Notes: generated by a model not told the origin, from the sequence alone. A stretch of DNA of 64,000 nt from Hellea balneolensis DSM 19091 (GCF_000428525.1 NZ_AUAC01000003.1:124001-188000), one strand, 5' to 3'. Shown: positions 1 through 9,490, numbered from the stretch's first letter. Numbers and translations are program-made.

Positions 1-170
1 ATGGGTTTTGAGCTTGGCGAGTTGGTTGGAGGCGCGGCTTTTTTTTGGGCGGATTGCGGCTGCGAAGCCGGCGGCGTAGCTTTGCGCCGAGGCGTAGAGA
101 GTCTCACTTCTGGCACATCCACCCCCGCGGCGTCCCACCATTCCAGCACTGATTTTAGCGCTTTATCCAT
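1..170 (-). CDS. N-terminus of a probable family-4 uracil-DNA glycosylase (cut by window edge)
   Basis: Reading frame opens with ATG at 170 and stays open to base 1, giving 56 residues. It begins MDKALKSVLEWWDAAGVDVPE and continues into an Ala/Pro/Ser/Lys-rich linker. A short helix with a WW..AGVD pattern followed by a Pro/Ala-rich linker is what I remember at the N-terminus of alphaproteobacterial family-4 uracil-DNA glycosylases, which excise uracil from DNA. The catalytic and Fe-S motifs lie outside the window, so the product name is an inference. The start overlaps the stop of the upstream RimK-like gene by 8 bases, so the two are probably co-transcribed. Confidence 0.55.
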   Translation of the reverse strand, partial: MDKALKSVLEWWDAAGVDVPEVRLSTPRRKATPPASQPQSAQKKAAPPTNSPSSKP

Positions 171-1029
171 TTATGTTCGCCTCGTTCACCATTGTCTCTA
201 TATAGCGAATAATCTCTCCTGCGATATCTTTTCCCGTCGCTTTTTCTATGCCTTGCAATCCGGGCGAGGAATTGACTTCGAGCAAAAGCGGACCGCTATC
301 GCTTCGCAATATATCCACGCCTGCAATAGACAGGCCGAGAACTTCGGCGGCGTCAATGGCCATACTGCTCTCGTCTTTGGAGAGGGCCGCAGGCATACCT
401 TGACCGCCTTGATGAATATTCGCGCGAAATTCGCCCTGGGCCGCGACGCGCTGCATCGCGCCGACGACTTTGCCCCCCACAACAAAACAGCGCAAATCCG
501 TGCCTCTGGCTTCTTTGATGAATTCCTGAATCAGGAAGGCTTTTTGTTTGCGGATATATTTTCCAATTTTCTTATGGGCCTTATCAACATCATTGATGAG
601 GTAAACCGCATTGCCTTGCGTGCCTTTCAAGCGCTTTAAAATAAAGGGATAACCGCCAATAGATTTTATGGCTGTATCAATATTGCGGGCATCAGCTAAG
701 GTCACGGTTTTTGGTACATTTATCTCGGCGCTTTTAAGAACTTGCCCCGCCAGGAATTTATTGCGTGAATGAATAAGGCCATAAGAGGATGTGGTGACCG
801 GTATATCGGCCTCTTCGAGTGACATGATAAGGCTGTGTCCGTAATCTGTCAGGCCCACGCCGATGCGCGGAATAACAGCATCAGGTTCAGGCGACAGGCC
901 GCTGGTAAAGGCCTCGCCATTCACATTCAGGATTTGTTCCAATGAGAGAAGTGGATAGACATTGTGTCCCGCTTTACGCCCGGCCTCCATCATGCGTTGA
1001 TTAGAATAATTAGACGGGTCAGCCGTCAA
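163..1029 (-). CDS. RimK-like ATP-grasp ligase (second copy)
   Basis: ATP-grasp protein of the RimK family (amino-acid ligation to a protein or peptide carboxylate). Motifs: [57 protein letters not shown] and [15 protein letters not shown], the last carrying the metal-binding Glu and Asn. It is a close paralogue of the C-terminal half of the gene just upstream. The first conventional start is TTG at 1029, but the matching first beta strand (NIAILT, against RIGILT in the paralogue) lies upstream in the same open frame. ATT at 1056 has a GAGGG sequence 8 bases before it and would give 297 residues, a complete family-like N-terminus. The start is therefore uncertain; the function is certain only at family level. 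Confidence 0.85.
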   Translation of the reverse strand: MTADPSNYSNQRMMEAGRKAGHNVYPLLSLEQILNVNGEAFTSGLSPEPDAVIPRIGVGLTDYGHSLIMSLEEADIPVTTSSYGLIHSRNKFLAGQVLKSAEINVPKTVTLADARNIDTAIKSIGGYPFILKRLKGTQGNAVYLINDVDKAHKKIGKYIRKQKAFLIQEFIKEARGTDLRCFVVGGKVVGAMQRVAAQGEFRANIHQGGQGMPAALSKDESSMAIDAAEVLGLSIAGVDILRSDSGPLLLEVNSSPGLQGIEKATGKDIAGEIIRYIETMVNEANING

Positions 1030-1059
1030 AATGGCGATATTTAGCGAGGCTGTAATCGC

Positions 1060-2448
1060 CTAAGCCCTCGCAGCTGAGGCGCGCAGGATATTGGGCACGC
1101 TAGTTTCAATATACTCGATGATAGCGCCAGCAATGTCTTTATCAGTCGCGTCTTCAATGCCTTGAAGACCGGGGGAGGAATTGACTTCCAATATCTTTGG
1201 ACCGGTATCACTGCGCAGAATATCCACGCCCGCCACATTTAATTTTAAAATACGCGCGGCTTTTATCGCTGTGCGGCGTTCTTCTTTTGTCAGGCGCACT
1301 TTTTTAACGGTGCCGCCTTGATGGACATTAGAGCGAAATTCTCCGGCTTGGGCGGTGCGCATCATCGCGCCGACGACTTTGCCGCCGACCACAAAACAGC
1401 GCAGATCAGATCCGCCGGCTTCTTTGACAAATTCTTGCACCAAGAAATGAGCATTCAGACCGCGAAAAGCATCGACCAACGCTGAAGCGGCTTTGCGTGT
1501 ATCAGCCAAGACAACGCCTTTGCCTTGGGTTGACTCAAGCAGTTTAACCACAACGGGCGCGCCGCCGACCAGATCCAGAATACCTTTGGTGTCATGAGAG
1601 GATTTAGCAAAAGCCGTAGTTGGCATACCAAGACGATGTGCCGCCAAGACTTGATGGGCAAGCAGCTTATCGCGCGATTGTCCGATTGGGCCCGCTTTGT
1701 TGAGGCAATAAACGCCCATGGCTTCAAACTGGCGCACGACGGCCATGCCGTAAAAGGTCATGGAAGAGCCGACACGCGGAATAACAGCATCATAACGCGG
1801 CAGAGCTTTGCCGTCATAATGGACTTCGGGTTTATGCGCGTTAATCGACATATAGCAGCGTGAGGTATGGATACAGTCCACAACATGTCCGCGTGCCTCT
1901 GCCGCTTCGATCATGCGGCGATTGGAATAATTATTCGGCGCCTGAGTTAGAATGCCGATACGTAAGGGCCGTTTGGTTGTTGTCTTTTTTGTACGGCGCT
2001 TTTTATAGGCCGCGTAATCCAAAAGCGGCTGTTGAAATGACTCGCCGGGCACAACCGAGACGCCTTCTGTTAAGGCGGATCGGCCGAGCAACATGCGGTA
2101 GCCCATGGTCTCGCGATTGGTCAGCGATATTTCAATCGGCCAAGATCGCCCGCCGACATGAATGTCTGAGGCGATAACATAGCGAAGCTCCGCCGTGCCG
2201 TTGGAACTGGTGACATTGCGGCGGTCAATCACTTTGGCTGAGCAAATGACTTCAATGGACGGATCGGCAGGATCGGGATGCATGATAAAACGGACTTGTG
2301 GGTTTTTCTCGGTGCCGAAAGGTTCCACCGCGACGGCATGAAGTGCGGATGTGCGCGCCCCTGTATCCACTTTTGCTTTGATGGCGGGAAGGGCGAGGCC
2401 GGGTAGTCCGACCCATTCTTCCCAGCCTAATGACAGATTATCGCTCAT
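1060..2448 (-). CDS. RimB-RimK fusion: retropepsin-like ATP-dependent zinc protease domain plus ATP-grasp ligase
   Basis: 462 residues. Residues about 1-150 match the RimB/DUF785 retropepsin-like family, with [13 protein letters not shown] (Asp28), [16 protein letters not shown] and MLLGRSAL. From about residue 160 a complete RimK-type ATP-grasp domain follows: [60 protein letters not shown] and [12 protein letters not shown]. In E. coli RimK adds glutamates to ribosomal protein S6, and RimB-type proteins are proposed to remove or process them; a fusion of both activities is known in other bacteria. The stop TAG (1060-1062) is in the same frame as the following RimK copy. Strongest candidate for first gene of the minus-strand unit that runs to the window edge. 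Confidence 0.88.
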   Translation of the reverse strand: MSDNLSLGWEEWVGLPGLALPAIKAKVDTGARTSALHAVAVEPFGTEKNPQVRFIMHPDPADPSIEVICSAKVIDRRNVTSSNGTAELRYVIASDIHVGGRSWPIEISLTNRETMGYRMLLGRSALTEGVSVVPGESFQQPLLDYAAYKKRRTKKTTTKRPLRIGILTQAPNNYSNRRMIEAAEARGHVVDCIHTSRCYMSINAHKPEVHYDGKALPRYDAVIPRVGSSMTFYGMAVVRQFEAMGVYCLNKAGPIGQSRDKLLAHQVLAAHRLGMPTTAFAKSSHDTKGILDLVGGAPVVVKLLESTQGKGVVLADTRKAASALVDAFRGLNAHFLVQEFVKEAGGSDLRCFVVGGKVVGAMMRTAQAGEFRSNVHQGGTVKKVRLTKEERRTAIKAARILKLNVAGVDILRSDTGPKILEVNSSPGLQGIEDATDKDIAGAIIEYIETSVPNILRASAARA

Positions 2449-2486
2449 AGACAGTATAACTTTCCCATATGCGGCAAAGCGAATGC

Positions 2487-2515
2487 TTGTTTCGCCGCGT
2501 GAAACTGTCTATTCC
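2487..2515 (+). promoter_or_regulatory. Possible sigma-70-type promoter for the ETF-QO gene
   Basis: TTGTTT (2487-2492) and TATTCC (2510-2515) are separated by 17 bases, in the 87-base gap between the divergent rimB-rimK fusion and ETF-QO genes. The -35 is reasonable and the -10 is weak. The same gap also contains AGACAGT and ACTGTCT as distant inverted repeats. Confidence 0.3.
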
Positions 2516-2550
2516 CTAGGGAAATTTAAATATGAATGCGAGTCCTACTG

Positions 2551-4269
2551 ATGAGTGAAAACGGTATAACTGCCCCAGAACGCGAAAGCATGGAATATGA
2601 CGTGGTCATCGTGGGGGCTGGGCCTGCGGGTCTGTCGGCGGCGATCCGCTTAAAACAGCTGGACGCAGAGTGTAATGTTGTGGTGCTTGAGAAAGGCTCC
2701 GAAGTCGGGGCGCATATTCTCTCTGGTGCTGTGCTTGACCCGTCCGGCCTCTCGCGCCTTATGCCTGATTGGAAAGAAAAAGGCGCGCCGATCAAAACCG
2801 AAGTGACCTCTGATAAGCTCTTATTATTGGGACCGAGCGGATCACTGCCTGTGCCAACATTCCTTATGCCCCCGCTTATGCATAATCACGGGAATTACAT
2901 TGTTTCAATGGCGAATACATGCCGCTGGTTAGCGGAACAGGCAGAAGCCCTTGGCGTTGAAGTCTTCCCCGGCATGTCCTGTTCAGAACTTGTCTATAAT
3001 GAGGATGGCTCCGTTAAAGGTGTCGTCGCGGGCGAATTTGGCATTTCTAAAGATGGCTCCAAAGGCGAGGGCTATGAGCCCGGCATGGAGCTTCACGGTA
3101 AATATGTCTTTTTGTCAGAAGGCGCACGCGGGTCGCTCTCGAAAATGGCAATTGCGAAATTTAATCTGGATGAAAATTCAGAGCCCCAAAAATTCGGCCT
3201 CGGTATGAAAGAGATTTGGGATGTAAAGCCTGAAAATCATGATGAAGGCGCTGTGGTTCATACGGCGGGCTGGCCTCTTGGCTGGAAAGCAGGCGGAGGA
3301 TCATTTTTGTATCACGCTGAAAATAACCAAGTCTTTCTCGGCTATATTGTCGATTTGAATTATAAAAACCCGCATCTTTATCCTTACGCGGAAATGCAGC
3401 GCTGGAAGCATCACCCTGATATTGCCAAAGTCCTCGAGGGAGGAAAGCGCGTGGCTTATGGCGCGCGGGTCGTGACAAAGGGCGGTTACCAATCTATCCC
3501 CAAAGCCTGTTTTCCGGGCGGGGCTTTGCTCGGCTGTTCAGCAGGGCTTGTAAATCTGCCGCGCATTAAAGGTAATCATAACGCCATGCATTCTGGTATT
3601 GATGCCGCCGAAGCTGCCCATGCCGCGCTGAAGGGGGCGCGCAGCTCTGATGAATTGACTGCCTATGACACAGCTCTGCGCGAAGGCCCTGTAGGTCAGG
3701 ATCTCTATCCTGTACGCAATGTGGCTCCTCTCAATGCCCGCTTTGGCCCGTTATTGGGCGGAATGGCGCTTGGCGGCACCGATATGTGGGCGGCCACACT
3801 TGCAAAGCTGAATATTGTCGGCGCAGTCATGAATATAGGCAAGATTTTCTCTAAAAAACGTACTGCGACTCTGGGCCATAAGAAAGATGATGCTCAGTCC
3901 ACTGGCGAGGAGTCTAAATTTAAACCAATTGATTATCCCAAACCGGACGGCATTTTGTCTTTTGACCGCCTGACGAATGTGTCTTTCTCTGCGACTAATC
4001 ACGGCGAAGAGCAGCCAAGCCATTTGAAGCTGATCGACACGTCTGTGCCAATACAGATCAACCTGCCGAAATATGACGAACCGGCTCAACGTTATTGCCC
4101 AGCGGGTGTTTATGAAGTTTTGCGCGATGATGATGGTTCAAACCCGCGCTTTCAGATTAACGCGCAAAATTGCGTCCACTGCAAAACTTGCGATATTAAA
4201 GATCCGAGTAAAAACATTGTATGGACTGTGCCTGAAGGCGGCGGTGGCCCTAACTATCCGAATATGTAA
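2551..4269 (+). CDS. Electron-transfer flavoprotein:ubiquinone oxidoreductase (ETF-QO)
   Basis: Passes electrons from reduced electron-transfer flavoprotein (fatty-acid and amino-acid oxidation) to ubiquinone at the inner membrane. FAD-binding motif VVIVGAGPAGLSAA is near the start, a second conserved stretch PGGALLGCSAGLVN lies mid-protein, and the C-terminal 4Fe-4S module contains CPAGVYEV and NCVHCKTCDIKDP. About 572 residues, normal for the family. ATG at 2551 (MSENGITAPE) is preferred; an in-frame ATG at 2536 would add five residues and neither has a strong ribosome site. The ETF alpha and beta genes are not in the window. Downstream TPR gene follows after 39 bases. Confidence 0.95.
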   Translation: MSENGITAPERESMEYDVVIVGAGPAGLSAAIRLKQLDAECNVVVLEKGSEVGAHILSGAVLDPSGLSRLMPDWKEKGAPIKTEVTSDKLLLLGPSGSLPVPTFLMPPLMHNHGNYIVSMANTCRWLAEQAEALGVEVFPGMSCSELVYNEDGSVKGVVAGEFGISKDGSKGEGYEPGMELHGKYVFLSEGARGSLSKMAIAKFNLDENSEPQKFGLGMKEIWDVKPENHDEGAVVHTAGWPLGWKAGGGSFLYHAENNQVFLGYIVDLNYKNPHLYPYAEMQRWKHHPDIAKVLEGGKRVAYGARVVTKGGYQSIPKACFPGGALLGCSAGLVNLPRIKGNHNAMHSGIDAAEAAHAALKGARSSDELTAYDTALREGPVGQDLYPVRNVAPLNARFGPLLGGMALGGTDMWAATLAKLNIVGAVMNIGKIFSKKRTATLGHKKDDAQSTGEESKFKPIDYPKPDGILSFDRLTNVSFSATNHGEEQPSHLKLIDTSVPIQINLPKYDEPAQRYCPAGVYEVLRDDDGSNPRFQINAQNCVHCKTCDIKDPSKNIVWTVPEGGGGPNYPNM

Positions 4270-4308
4270 TAGAGCTGAAAAGCCACGTCTTCGGACAGAA
4301 AGAGTGTG

Positions 4309-6024
4309 ATGAAATTGCGTTTATTTGCGGCGGCATGTGCCGCTGTTATTCTCACGGCCTGTCAAACCGCCGGAATTGCGGGTTATGCCGGAGATGAACC
4401 TTCGCCGGAAGGTAAACTCTTTGGTGAATATTTGGCCGGAAGCTATGCGCATTACCTTGAGGATTCGACCGCGCGGTCCGATTACTATTCACGTGCCTTT
4501 GCGAGGGCTGAAACTGATATCAGTTTGGGTCGCCGCGCCATGTCATCAGCCGTTACAGCCGGAGATATGGATTTAGCCCGCACCCTGGCCATTGGGATAA
4601 ACCAGAAAGATAATAGAGAGCCTATGGCGCTCATGCTCTTGGGCCAAAAGGCCTTTAAACAAGGGCGTCAAGATCAAGCCCGGGCCTTTTTTAATCCAGC
4701 AACAGCTGACTTGACCATGGGCATCGCGATGGGCCTGATGCAAGGCTGGAGCTATGCCGCTGATAATAATTTAGAAAAAGCTCGCGAGACGTTTCGCGCT
4801 GTTGGCGGCGGGGCTTATTTTCAAAATATAGCTGACCTGCAAATCGCAAAGGCCGAAGCGCTCTTAGGCGATCCCGAAGACGCGAAGAAAGCCTTCAGGA
4901 CCGCCGAAGAAAATGGTCAATCAGCCATAGAAACGCGTTTGGCCAAAGCCAGATTTTTGCATTCCATTGGTGAAAATGATTTGGCCCTGAAAGAACTTGA
5001 GGCCTTTTCAAAACAAAATGATGTGTTTGAAACCGGGCCAATTGCCAAATATATTGCTGCTTTGAAAGCCGGTGAGGCGATTGATGGTCTGTTATCCCCG
5101 AGCCAAGAAGCCGCCCGCGCTTTGACAGAGCCTGCTTACGGCTTTTTTGTCGCTAATCGAGCCCGTGATGCCGGCGAAGTCTTTTTGCGTTTGGCGGTTG
5201 ATTTGGATCCGCGTCATGACAAAGCCGTTTTATGGCTCGGCGATTTGCTAGATAATACAGAGCGTTCAGACGAAGCTATGCAGCTTTATAAAGGCATTCC
5301 TGATAGCTCTCATTATGTTGTCTCAGCCAAGTTAGCGGAAGCCAATGTTTATTTTTCCAGAGAAGAAGACGATAAAGCTTTGGCCGTACTTGAGGACGTG
5401 AATGCCAAACACACTTCATTTATCACCCGCGAAGCTTTGGGCCGTGCGCGCCTTATCCGTGAAAATTACGAAGAGGCGCTACCCATCTATATAGACTTGG
5501 TCAACAGCATGTCCGATGAGGATATAAAGGCCAATACACAGCCTCTTTATTTTCGCGGCATTTCTTATGAGCGCACAAAGCAATGGGATAAAGCTGAAGC
5601 TGATTTCAAACGCGTGCTTGCCATTGAGCCTGATAATGCGGATGCCCTAAATTATCTGGGGTATACATGGGTTGATCGCGGAGAAAATCTGACTGAAGCT
5701 TTTGACATGATCCGCAAGGCAATTGAGATTGAGCCCAATAGCGGCGCTATTGTCGATAGTTTGGGCTGGGCGCATTATAAACTCGGTCAATATAAAGAGG
5801 CCAAAGAAAAGCTCGAAGATGCTGTGGAATTATCGCCAAGCTCTGCCACTATCATTGATCATCTGGGCGATGTTTATTGGAAGCTTGGCCGTTTCCGCGA
5901 GGCGGGCTATCAATGGGAACGGGCCCTTGAATTTGACCCAACTGATAAAGAACGCGCTAACATTAAGCTTAAGCTTAAAGGGCAATTTGAAGCTGTTCAA
6001 AGATCGCTAGAGGCCGCGCCATAA
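4309..6024 (+). CDS. TPR-repeat outer-membrane lipoprotein
   Basis: About 571 residues. The signal peptide ends in a lipobox (VILTAC), so the mature protein should be a lipoprotein. The body consists of tetratricopeptide repeats throughout; the clearest are near the C-terminus (QWDKAEADFKRVLAIEPDNADALNYLGY, several consecutive 34-residue units with the W/LG/Y/A/P spacing). TPR lipoproteins of this type act as scaffolds in envelope assembly; no catalytic motif is visible. ATG at 4309 is directly preceded by an in-frame GTG; a purine-rich AGAAAGAG stretch supports initiation here. It ends one base before ispE, so these two genes and the next are very probably one operon. Confidence 0.9.
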   Translation: MKLRLFAAACAAVILTACQTAGIAGYAGDEPSPEGKLFGEYLAGSYAHYLEDSTARSDYYSRAFARAETDISLGRRAMSSAVTAGDMDLARTLAIGINQKDNREPMALMLLGQKAFKQGRQDQARAFFNPATADLTMGIAMGLMQGWSYAADNNLEKARETFRAVGGGAYFQNIADLQIAKAEALLGDPEDAKKAFRTAEENGQSAIETRLAKARFLHSIGENDLALKELEAFSKQNDVFETGPIAKYIAALKAGEAIDGLLSPSQEAARALTEPAYGFFVANRARDAGEVFLRLAVDLDPRHDKAVLWLGDLLDNTERSDEAMQLYKGIPDSSHYVVSAKLAEANVYFSREEDDKALAVLEDVNAKHTSFITREALGRARLIRENYEEALPIYIDLVNSMSDEDIKANTQPLYFRGISYERTKQWDKAEADFKRVLAIEPDNADALNYLGYTWVDRGENLTEAFDMIRKAIEIEPNSGAIVDSLGWAHYKLGQYKEAKEKLEDAVELSPSSATIIDHLGDVYWKLGRFREAGYQWERALEFDPTDKERANIKLKLKGQFEAVQRSLEAAP

Positions 6025-6025
6025 T

Positions 6026-6862
6026 ATGCGGTTTCTAAAAGAACCTGCTAAAGCCAAGATAAACCTCACCCTTCATGTCGGGCGCATTATCAAAGATGTG
6101 TCTGACCCATTTTACGGTTATCACCCGTTGGACAGCCTTGTCGTCTTTGCAGATATTGCGGATGAAATTGTTATGTCTCCGGCAGAGGTCACGGCGCTGT
6201 CTATTGAAGGACCATTTGGTGCGAGCCTGACAGGCGAAAATGATAATTTGATTTTACGGGCTTTAAGGGCAGCTAGTGCCAAGCCACACCAAATTAAACT
6301 CACAAAAAACTTGCCTGTCTCAGCGGGGATTGGCGGGGGGAGTGCAAATGCGGCGGCAGTGCTACGGATGTGCGGCGTTGATGATTTACACACCGCTGTC
6401 TCGCTTGGCGCGGATGTACCTGTTTGTCTGCGGTCTGAAACAGCGCATATGACGGGCATAGGCAAGGATGTGACACTGATGCCAAATATGGGGCAGCTCC
6501 ATGCTGTGCTTGTTAATCCGGGTGTTGCCGTCTCGACGGGCAAAATATTCAAAGCCTTTGACGCCGCGCCTGATATTCGCGAAACGCCCCGCCCAATGAA
6601 ACAAAAAGGTGACTTGCTCGTCCGTGCGCTTGATGGCCGCAATGATCTAGAGCCGATAGCGATAGCGCAGGCGCCTATTATCGGAGATGTTCTGCGGATG
6701 ATTGCCTCTCAAATTGGATGTCAACTCGCCCGTATGTCAGGTTCGGGCGCGACCTGTTTCGGAGTTTATGAAAACCGCACCGCTGCACGCAGAGCCAAAG
6801 CGGCTATAAAGGCGCAAGCGCCCGATTGGTGGTGCGAAGCTGTCATATTAGGCGATAAGTGA
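6026..6862 (+). CDS. ispE: 4-diphosphocytidyl-2-C-methyl-D-erythritol kinase
   Basis: GHMP-family kinase of the MEP isoprenoid pathway; phosphorylates CDP-methylerythritol. The N-terminus has the family PAKAKINLTLHV motif, the phosphate-binding loop is LPVSAGIGGGSANAAAVLR at about residues 91-109, and RMSGSGATCFGVY near the C-terminus is the third GHMP motif. 278 residues is the usual length. Starts one base after the TPR gene and overlaps the following glycosyltransferase-4 gene. With the polyprenyl diphosphate synthase at 8-9 kb it makes this neighbourhood rich in isoprenoid functions. Confidence 0.95.
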   Translation: MRFLKEPAKAKINLTLHVGRIIKDVSDPFYGYHPLDSLVVFADIADEIVMSPAEVTALSIEGPFGASLTGENDNLILRALRAASAKPHQIKLTKNLPVSAGIGGGSANAAAVLRMCGVDDLHTAVSLGADVPVCLRSETAHMTGIGKDVTLMPNMGQLHAVLVNPGVAVSTGKIFKAFDAAPDIRETPRPMKQKGDLLVRALDGRNDLEPIAIAQAPIIGDVLRMIASQIGCQLARMSGSGATCFGVYENRTAARRAKAAIKAQAPDWWCEAVILGDK

Positions 6863-7893
6863 TGCTAGCAAGCTTATGGCCATTACTGCATTTAGGCGCA
6901 ATGGGGTTCGCAGTGTCGCTCGCCATAAGCGGCTTTATGATTGCCGCAGGCGTAGGAGATATTCCCAACACTCGATCCAATCACAAATCGGCCACGCCGA
7001 CATCGGGCGGTTTAGGATTGGTTGCGGGACTCGGTATGATAGGTCTTGGCGCAGGGCTCTTTTATCCGCAATTAGGCCTTGGAACAGAATTTTCCTATTT
7101 ATTGATATTGTCTTTTATCATCAGCGCCTTGGGATTATTTGACGATGTTGTTGAGGGGCGTACTCTTGTAAAATTTGCAGTTATCCTTGGCGTGGCCGTT
7201 CTGGCGGTGCGCATCATAGGCCCGCCCAAAGCCCTGCCAATGGGCGCATATGAGATCGCCTTGCCATATAGTCTCGGCCTTATAGGGGCGGTGCTCTGGA
7301 TATTTGTTTGCGTCAACGGCGTGAATTTTATGGATGGGGCCAATGGATTCATGAGCAGTTTCATGCTAATAGCGAGCGCCGCTTTGGCAATGCTTGCGAT
7401 GACTGTTGGGGCCATGACAGCAGCGGTATTGGCAGGAGCTTTGATGGTCGGTTTGCTGGGTTTTTTACCGTATAATTTCAGGCGTAATGCGGAGATTTTC
7501 TGCGGTGACGTTGGCTCGCTTTTGGCTGGATTTCTCTTTGCTGTAGCCTCCCTCATGCTCGTCAATGAAACGCCAAATGTGCCGATGCTTTATGTCGGGC
7601 CGATCTTATTGCTGCCCTTCCTCGCGGATATTTTTATGACGATGCTAAGCCGATTAAAACGCCGCGAAAACTTGCTCGCGGCGCATAGTACGCATCTTTA
7701 TCAAAGACTTATTCGCAAAGGGTGGAGCCACGCTAAAGTGTCTTATATTTATACAGGCGCAGGGCTGCTATGCGCCAATATTGCGGTTTTTGCGGTGTTT
7801 AGCGGCATGATAGGGTCGTTTTGGTTGTTGTTATTGTTGGCGTTGGTGGCGGGGGCCGTCAAGGTGGGCGTGGAACGGAGGATTAAAGATTAA
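6862..7893 (+). CDS. MraY/WecA-family polyprenyl-phosphate glycosyl-1-phosphate transferase
   Basis: Integral membrane protein of about 343 residues with roughly ten hydrophobic segments. Family signatures: IPNTRSNHKSATPTSGGLG (substrate loop), LGLFDDVVEG (Asp pair), NFMDGANG, FCGDVGSLLAGF and the AAHSTHLYQRL loop resembling the HIHH region. Enzymes of this family transfer a sugar-1-phosphate from a UDP-sugar to undecaprenyl phosphate, starting O-antigen, capsule or exopolysaccharide synthesis. The sequence looks more like WecA/glycosyltransferase-4 than MraY, and no murein cluster surrounds it. ATG at 6862 overlaps the ispE stop as TGATG; GTG at 6859 is an alternative. Confidence 0.85.
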   Translation: MLASLWPLLHLGAMGFAVSLAISGFMIAAGVGDIPNTRSNHKSATPTSGGLGLVAGLGMIGLGAGLFYPQLGLGTEFSYLLILSFIISALGLFDDVVEGRTLVKFAVILGVAVLAVRIIGPPKALPMGAYEIALPYSLGLIGAVLWIFVCVNGVNFMDGANGFMSSFMLIASAALAMLAMTVGAMTAAVLAGALMVGLLGFLPYNFRRNAEIFCGDVGSLLAGFLFAVASLMLVNETPNVPMLYVGPILLLPFLADIFMTMLSRLKRRENLLAAHSTHLYQRLIRKGWSHAKVSYIYTGAGLLCANIAVFAVFSGMIGSFWLLLLLALVAGAVKVGVERRIKD

Positions 7894-7911
7894 ATGCGTG
7901 TCGGGCGGTTA

Positions 7912-7935
7912 CCCTCCACCGCTAGCGGGTGGGCG
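7912..7935. terminator. Weak hairpin between convergent genes
   Basis: A GC-rich imperfect dyad (CCACCG / CGGGTGG around CTAG) lies in the 97-base gap between two converging genes, followed by GATTTTAC. One base is bulged and the T-run is short, so it is only a possible bidirectional terminator. Confidence 0.25.
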
Positions 7936-7990
7936 ATTTTACGACCCAAATTGTCACCGATATAGTTTATTTACTTGCGCGCATTTGTTC

Positions 7991-9043
7991 TTAATTAATC
8001 CGTTCAACTACGTAATCCGCTAGGTCTTCTAGCGTTTCGCGCCACGGGCTTGCGTCAAATACGCTTAAGGCCTCACGTGCCTCTCTTGCATATTGCCGCG
8101 CTAAATCCATAGTGCTATCGAGCGCGCCTGTTTTACGCAGCAGCGATATTGCCGTTTCAAAATCGACCTCAGTTTGCTCGCGCTCTACAATCACGCGGTG
8201 CCAGAAGGCGGCGTCTTTTTCATCGGCGGCTTCCACGGCGCGAATAACCGGCAGTGTCATTTTACCTTCGCGGAAGTCATCACCGACAGATTTACCTAGC
8301 GCGCTCTCAAACCCGCCATAATCTAGCGCGTCATCAACAAGCTGAAAGGCAAGGCCAAGTTTTAGGCCGTAATCGCGTAAAGCGCTTCGCTCAGCGGCGG
8401 GGCGATTGGCTATCACTGGCGAGACTTCGGTCGCCGCCGCAAAGAGGGCCGCCGTCTTGGCGGAAATCACCTGCATATAGGCTGTCTCGTCCATCTTTAC
8501 GTCGCGAAGCGCGGCGAGTTGCTGCACTTCGCCTTCGGCAATGACGGAGGAGGCGTTGGAGAGAATGCCGAGCGCTTCCATAGACCCCGTTTCAACCATC
8601 AGGTTAAAAGCGCGGGCAAAGAGGAAATCGCCGACCAAGATAGAGGCGCTATTCCCCCAGATGAGATTGGCGGGTTTCTTGCCGCGGCGCAACTCACTCT
8701 CATCCACAACGTCATCATGGAGGAGGGTGGCAGAGTGAATAAATTCGACGGCAGCCGCGAGCTTGTGATGGGCATCGCCTTGATAACCGCACATGAGGGA
8801 TGTGGCGACAGTCAGAAGCGGACGGAGCCGTTTGCCGCCTGCGCCGACCAGATGTTGCGCGAGGTTCGGAATAAGACCGACAGGGCTTTGCATTCGATCT
8901 AATATGAGCGCATCGACCGCCGCCATATCCTCAGCCGCTAAGGCCCAGAGCCGTTCAGCCGGACTGGCATGAGTGTCTTTTAAGATTTGCGCCGGAGCAT
9001 TCACGCATTCACCATTTTCTATGGCCCCTTCAACGGTCACCAT
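7991..9043 (-). CDS. ispB: All-trans polyprenyl (octa/decaprenyl) diphosphate synthase
   Basis: 350-residue trans-prenyltransferase. First Asp-rich motif LLHDDVVD at residues 107-114 and second motif LVDDALD at 235-241; GGKRLRP at 69-75 is the conserved basic site. Residues just before the first Asp-rich motif are small or polar (FIHSA), consistent with a long-chain product such as the side chain of ubiquinone rather than farnesyl diphosphate; exact chain length cannot be read from sequence. It is divergent from the DUF2007 gene, an arrangement I know from other alphaproteobacteria (polyprenyl synthase / DUF2007 / glyQ). Confidence 0.93.
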   Translation of the reverse strand: MVTVEGAIENGECVNAPAQILKDTHASPAERLWALAAEDMAAVDALILDRMQSPVGLIPNLAQHLVGAGGKRLRPLLTVATSLMCGYQGDAHHKLAAAVEFIHSATLLHDDVVDESELRRGKKPANLIWGNSASILVGDFLFARAFNLMVETGSMEALGILSNASSVIAEGEVQQLAALRDVKMDETAYMQVISAKTAALFAAATEVSPVIANRPAAERSALRDYGLKLGLAFQLVDDALDYGGFESALGKSVGDDFREGKMTLPVIRAVEAADEKDAAFWHRVIVEREQTEVDFETAISLLRKTGALDSTMDLARQYAREAREALSVFDASPWRETLEDLADYVVERIN

Positions 9044-9124
9044 TTCTGTTGCCCCTCCAACCTAGTGCGGCTAAGCCCCACTCACAAGGGCTTTTGCTGT
9101 CGCAGGGCGCCATATGAGTATATC

Positions 9125-9349
9125 ATGATTGCAGTTTTGAAAACCGTGAACCCCGCGACGCTAAATTTCGCGCAGGCTGTGTTAAAAGAGGCCGACATTC
9201 CCTTTTTCATAATGGATCAGAATGTCAGTATCATTGAAGGCTCTATTGGGATTATCCCGCGGCGCTTAATGGTGGTGGATGAAGATGCGGAGGACGCCAG
9301 AGAGGCGCTTCACGCCGCAGGTTTGGGTGAAGACATTTACCAACCTTAA
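9125..9349 (+). CDS. DUF2007-family small protein
   Basis: 74 residues starting MIAVLKTVNPATLNFAQAVL. The pattern, a short N-terminal strand, a helix containing A..LKEADIPF, then IIPRRLMVVDEDAEDAREAL, is that of DUF2007 (putative signal-transducing domain, function unknown). The upstream in-frame ATG at 8987 would extend the protein into the divergent ispB gene and is not credible; the start at 9125 matches the family length. Lies between ispB and glyQ. Confidence 0.8.
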   Translation: MIAVLKTVNPATLNFAQAVLKEADIPFFIMDQNVSIIEGSIGIIPRRLMVVDEDAEDAREALHAAGLGEDIYQP

Positions 9350-9490
9350 GGCTTACTTCCAAGTTATTCCGACCCTGCCTTTGCGAAGACAAACGCTAGG
9401 ACGAGATGACGTCATTTTTTACATACAACAATCCCTTGAATTAGCCCCCGTAATGCGTAATTTGCGGCCAAATTAGCAGGCACAGCTTTC

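Noticed and set aside
1-639. Long plus-strand frame over the first 640 bases
   Set aside because: It lies antisense to the second RimK gene and the UDG-like start; sequence is low in structure and matches no family, while the minus strand encodes clear ATP-grasp motifs.
9406-9420. ATGACGTCAT followed by six Ts upstream of glyQ
   Set aside because: Considered as a terminator, but the palindrome has no loop, so it cannot form a normal hairpin; could be a chance operator-like site.
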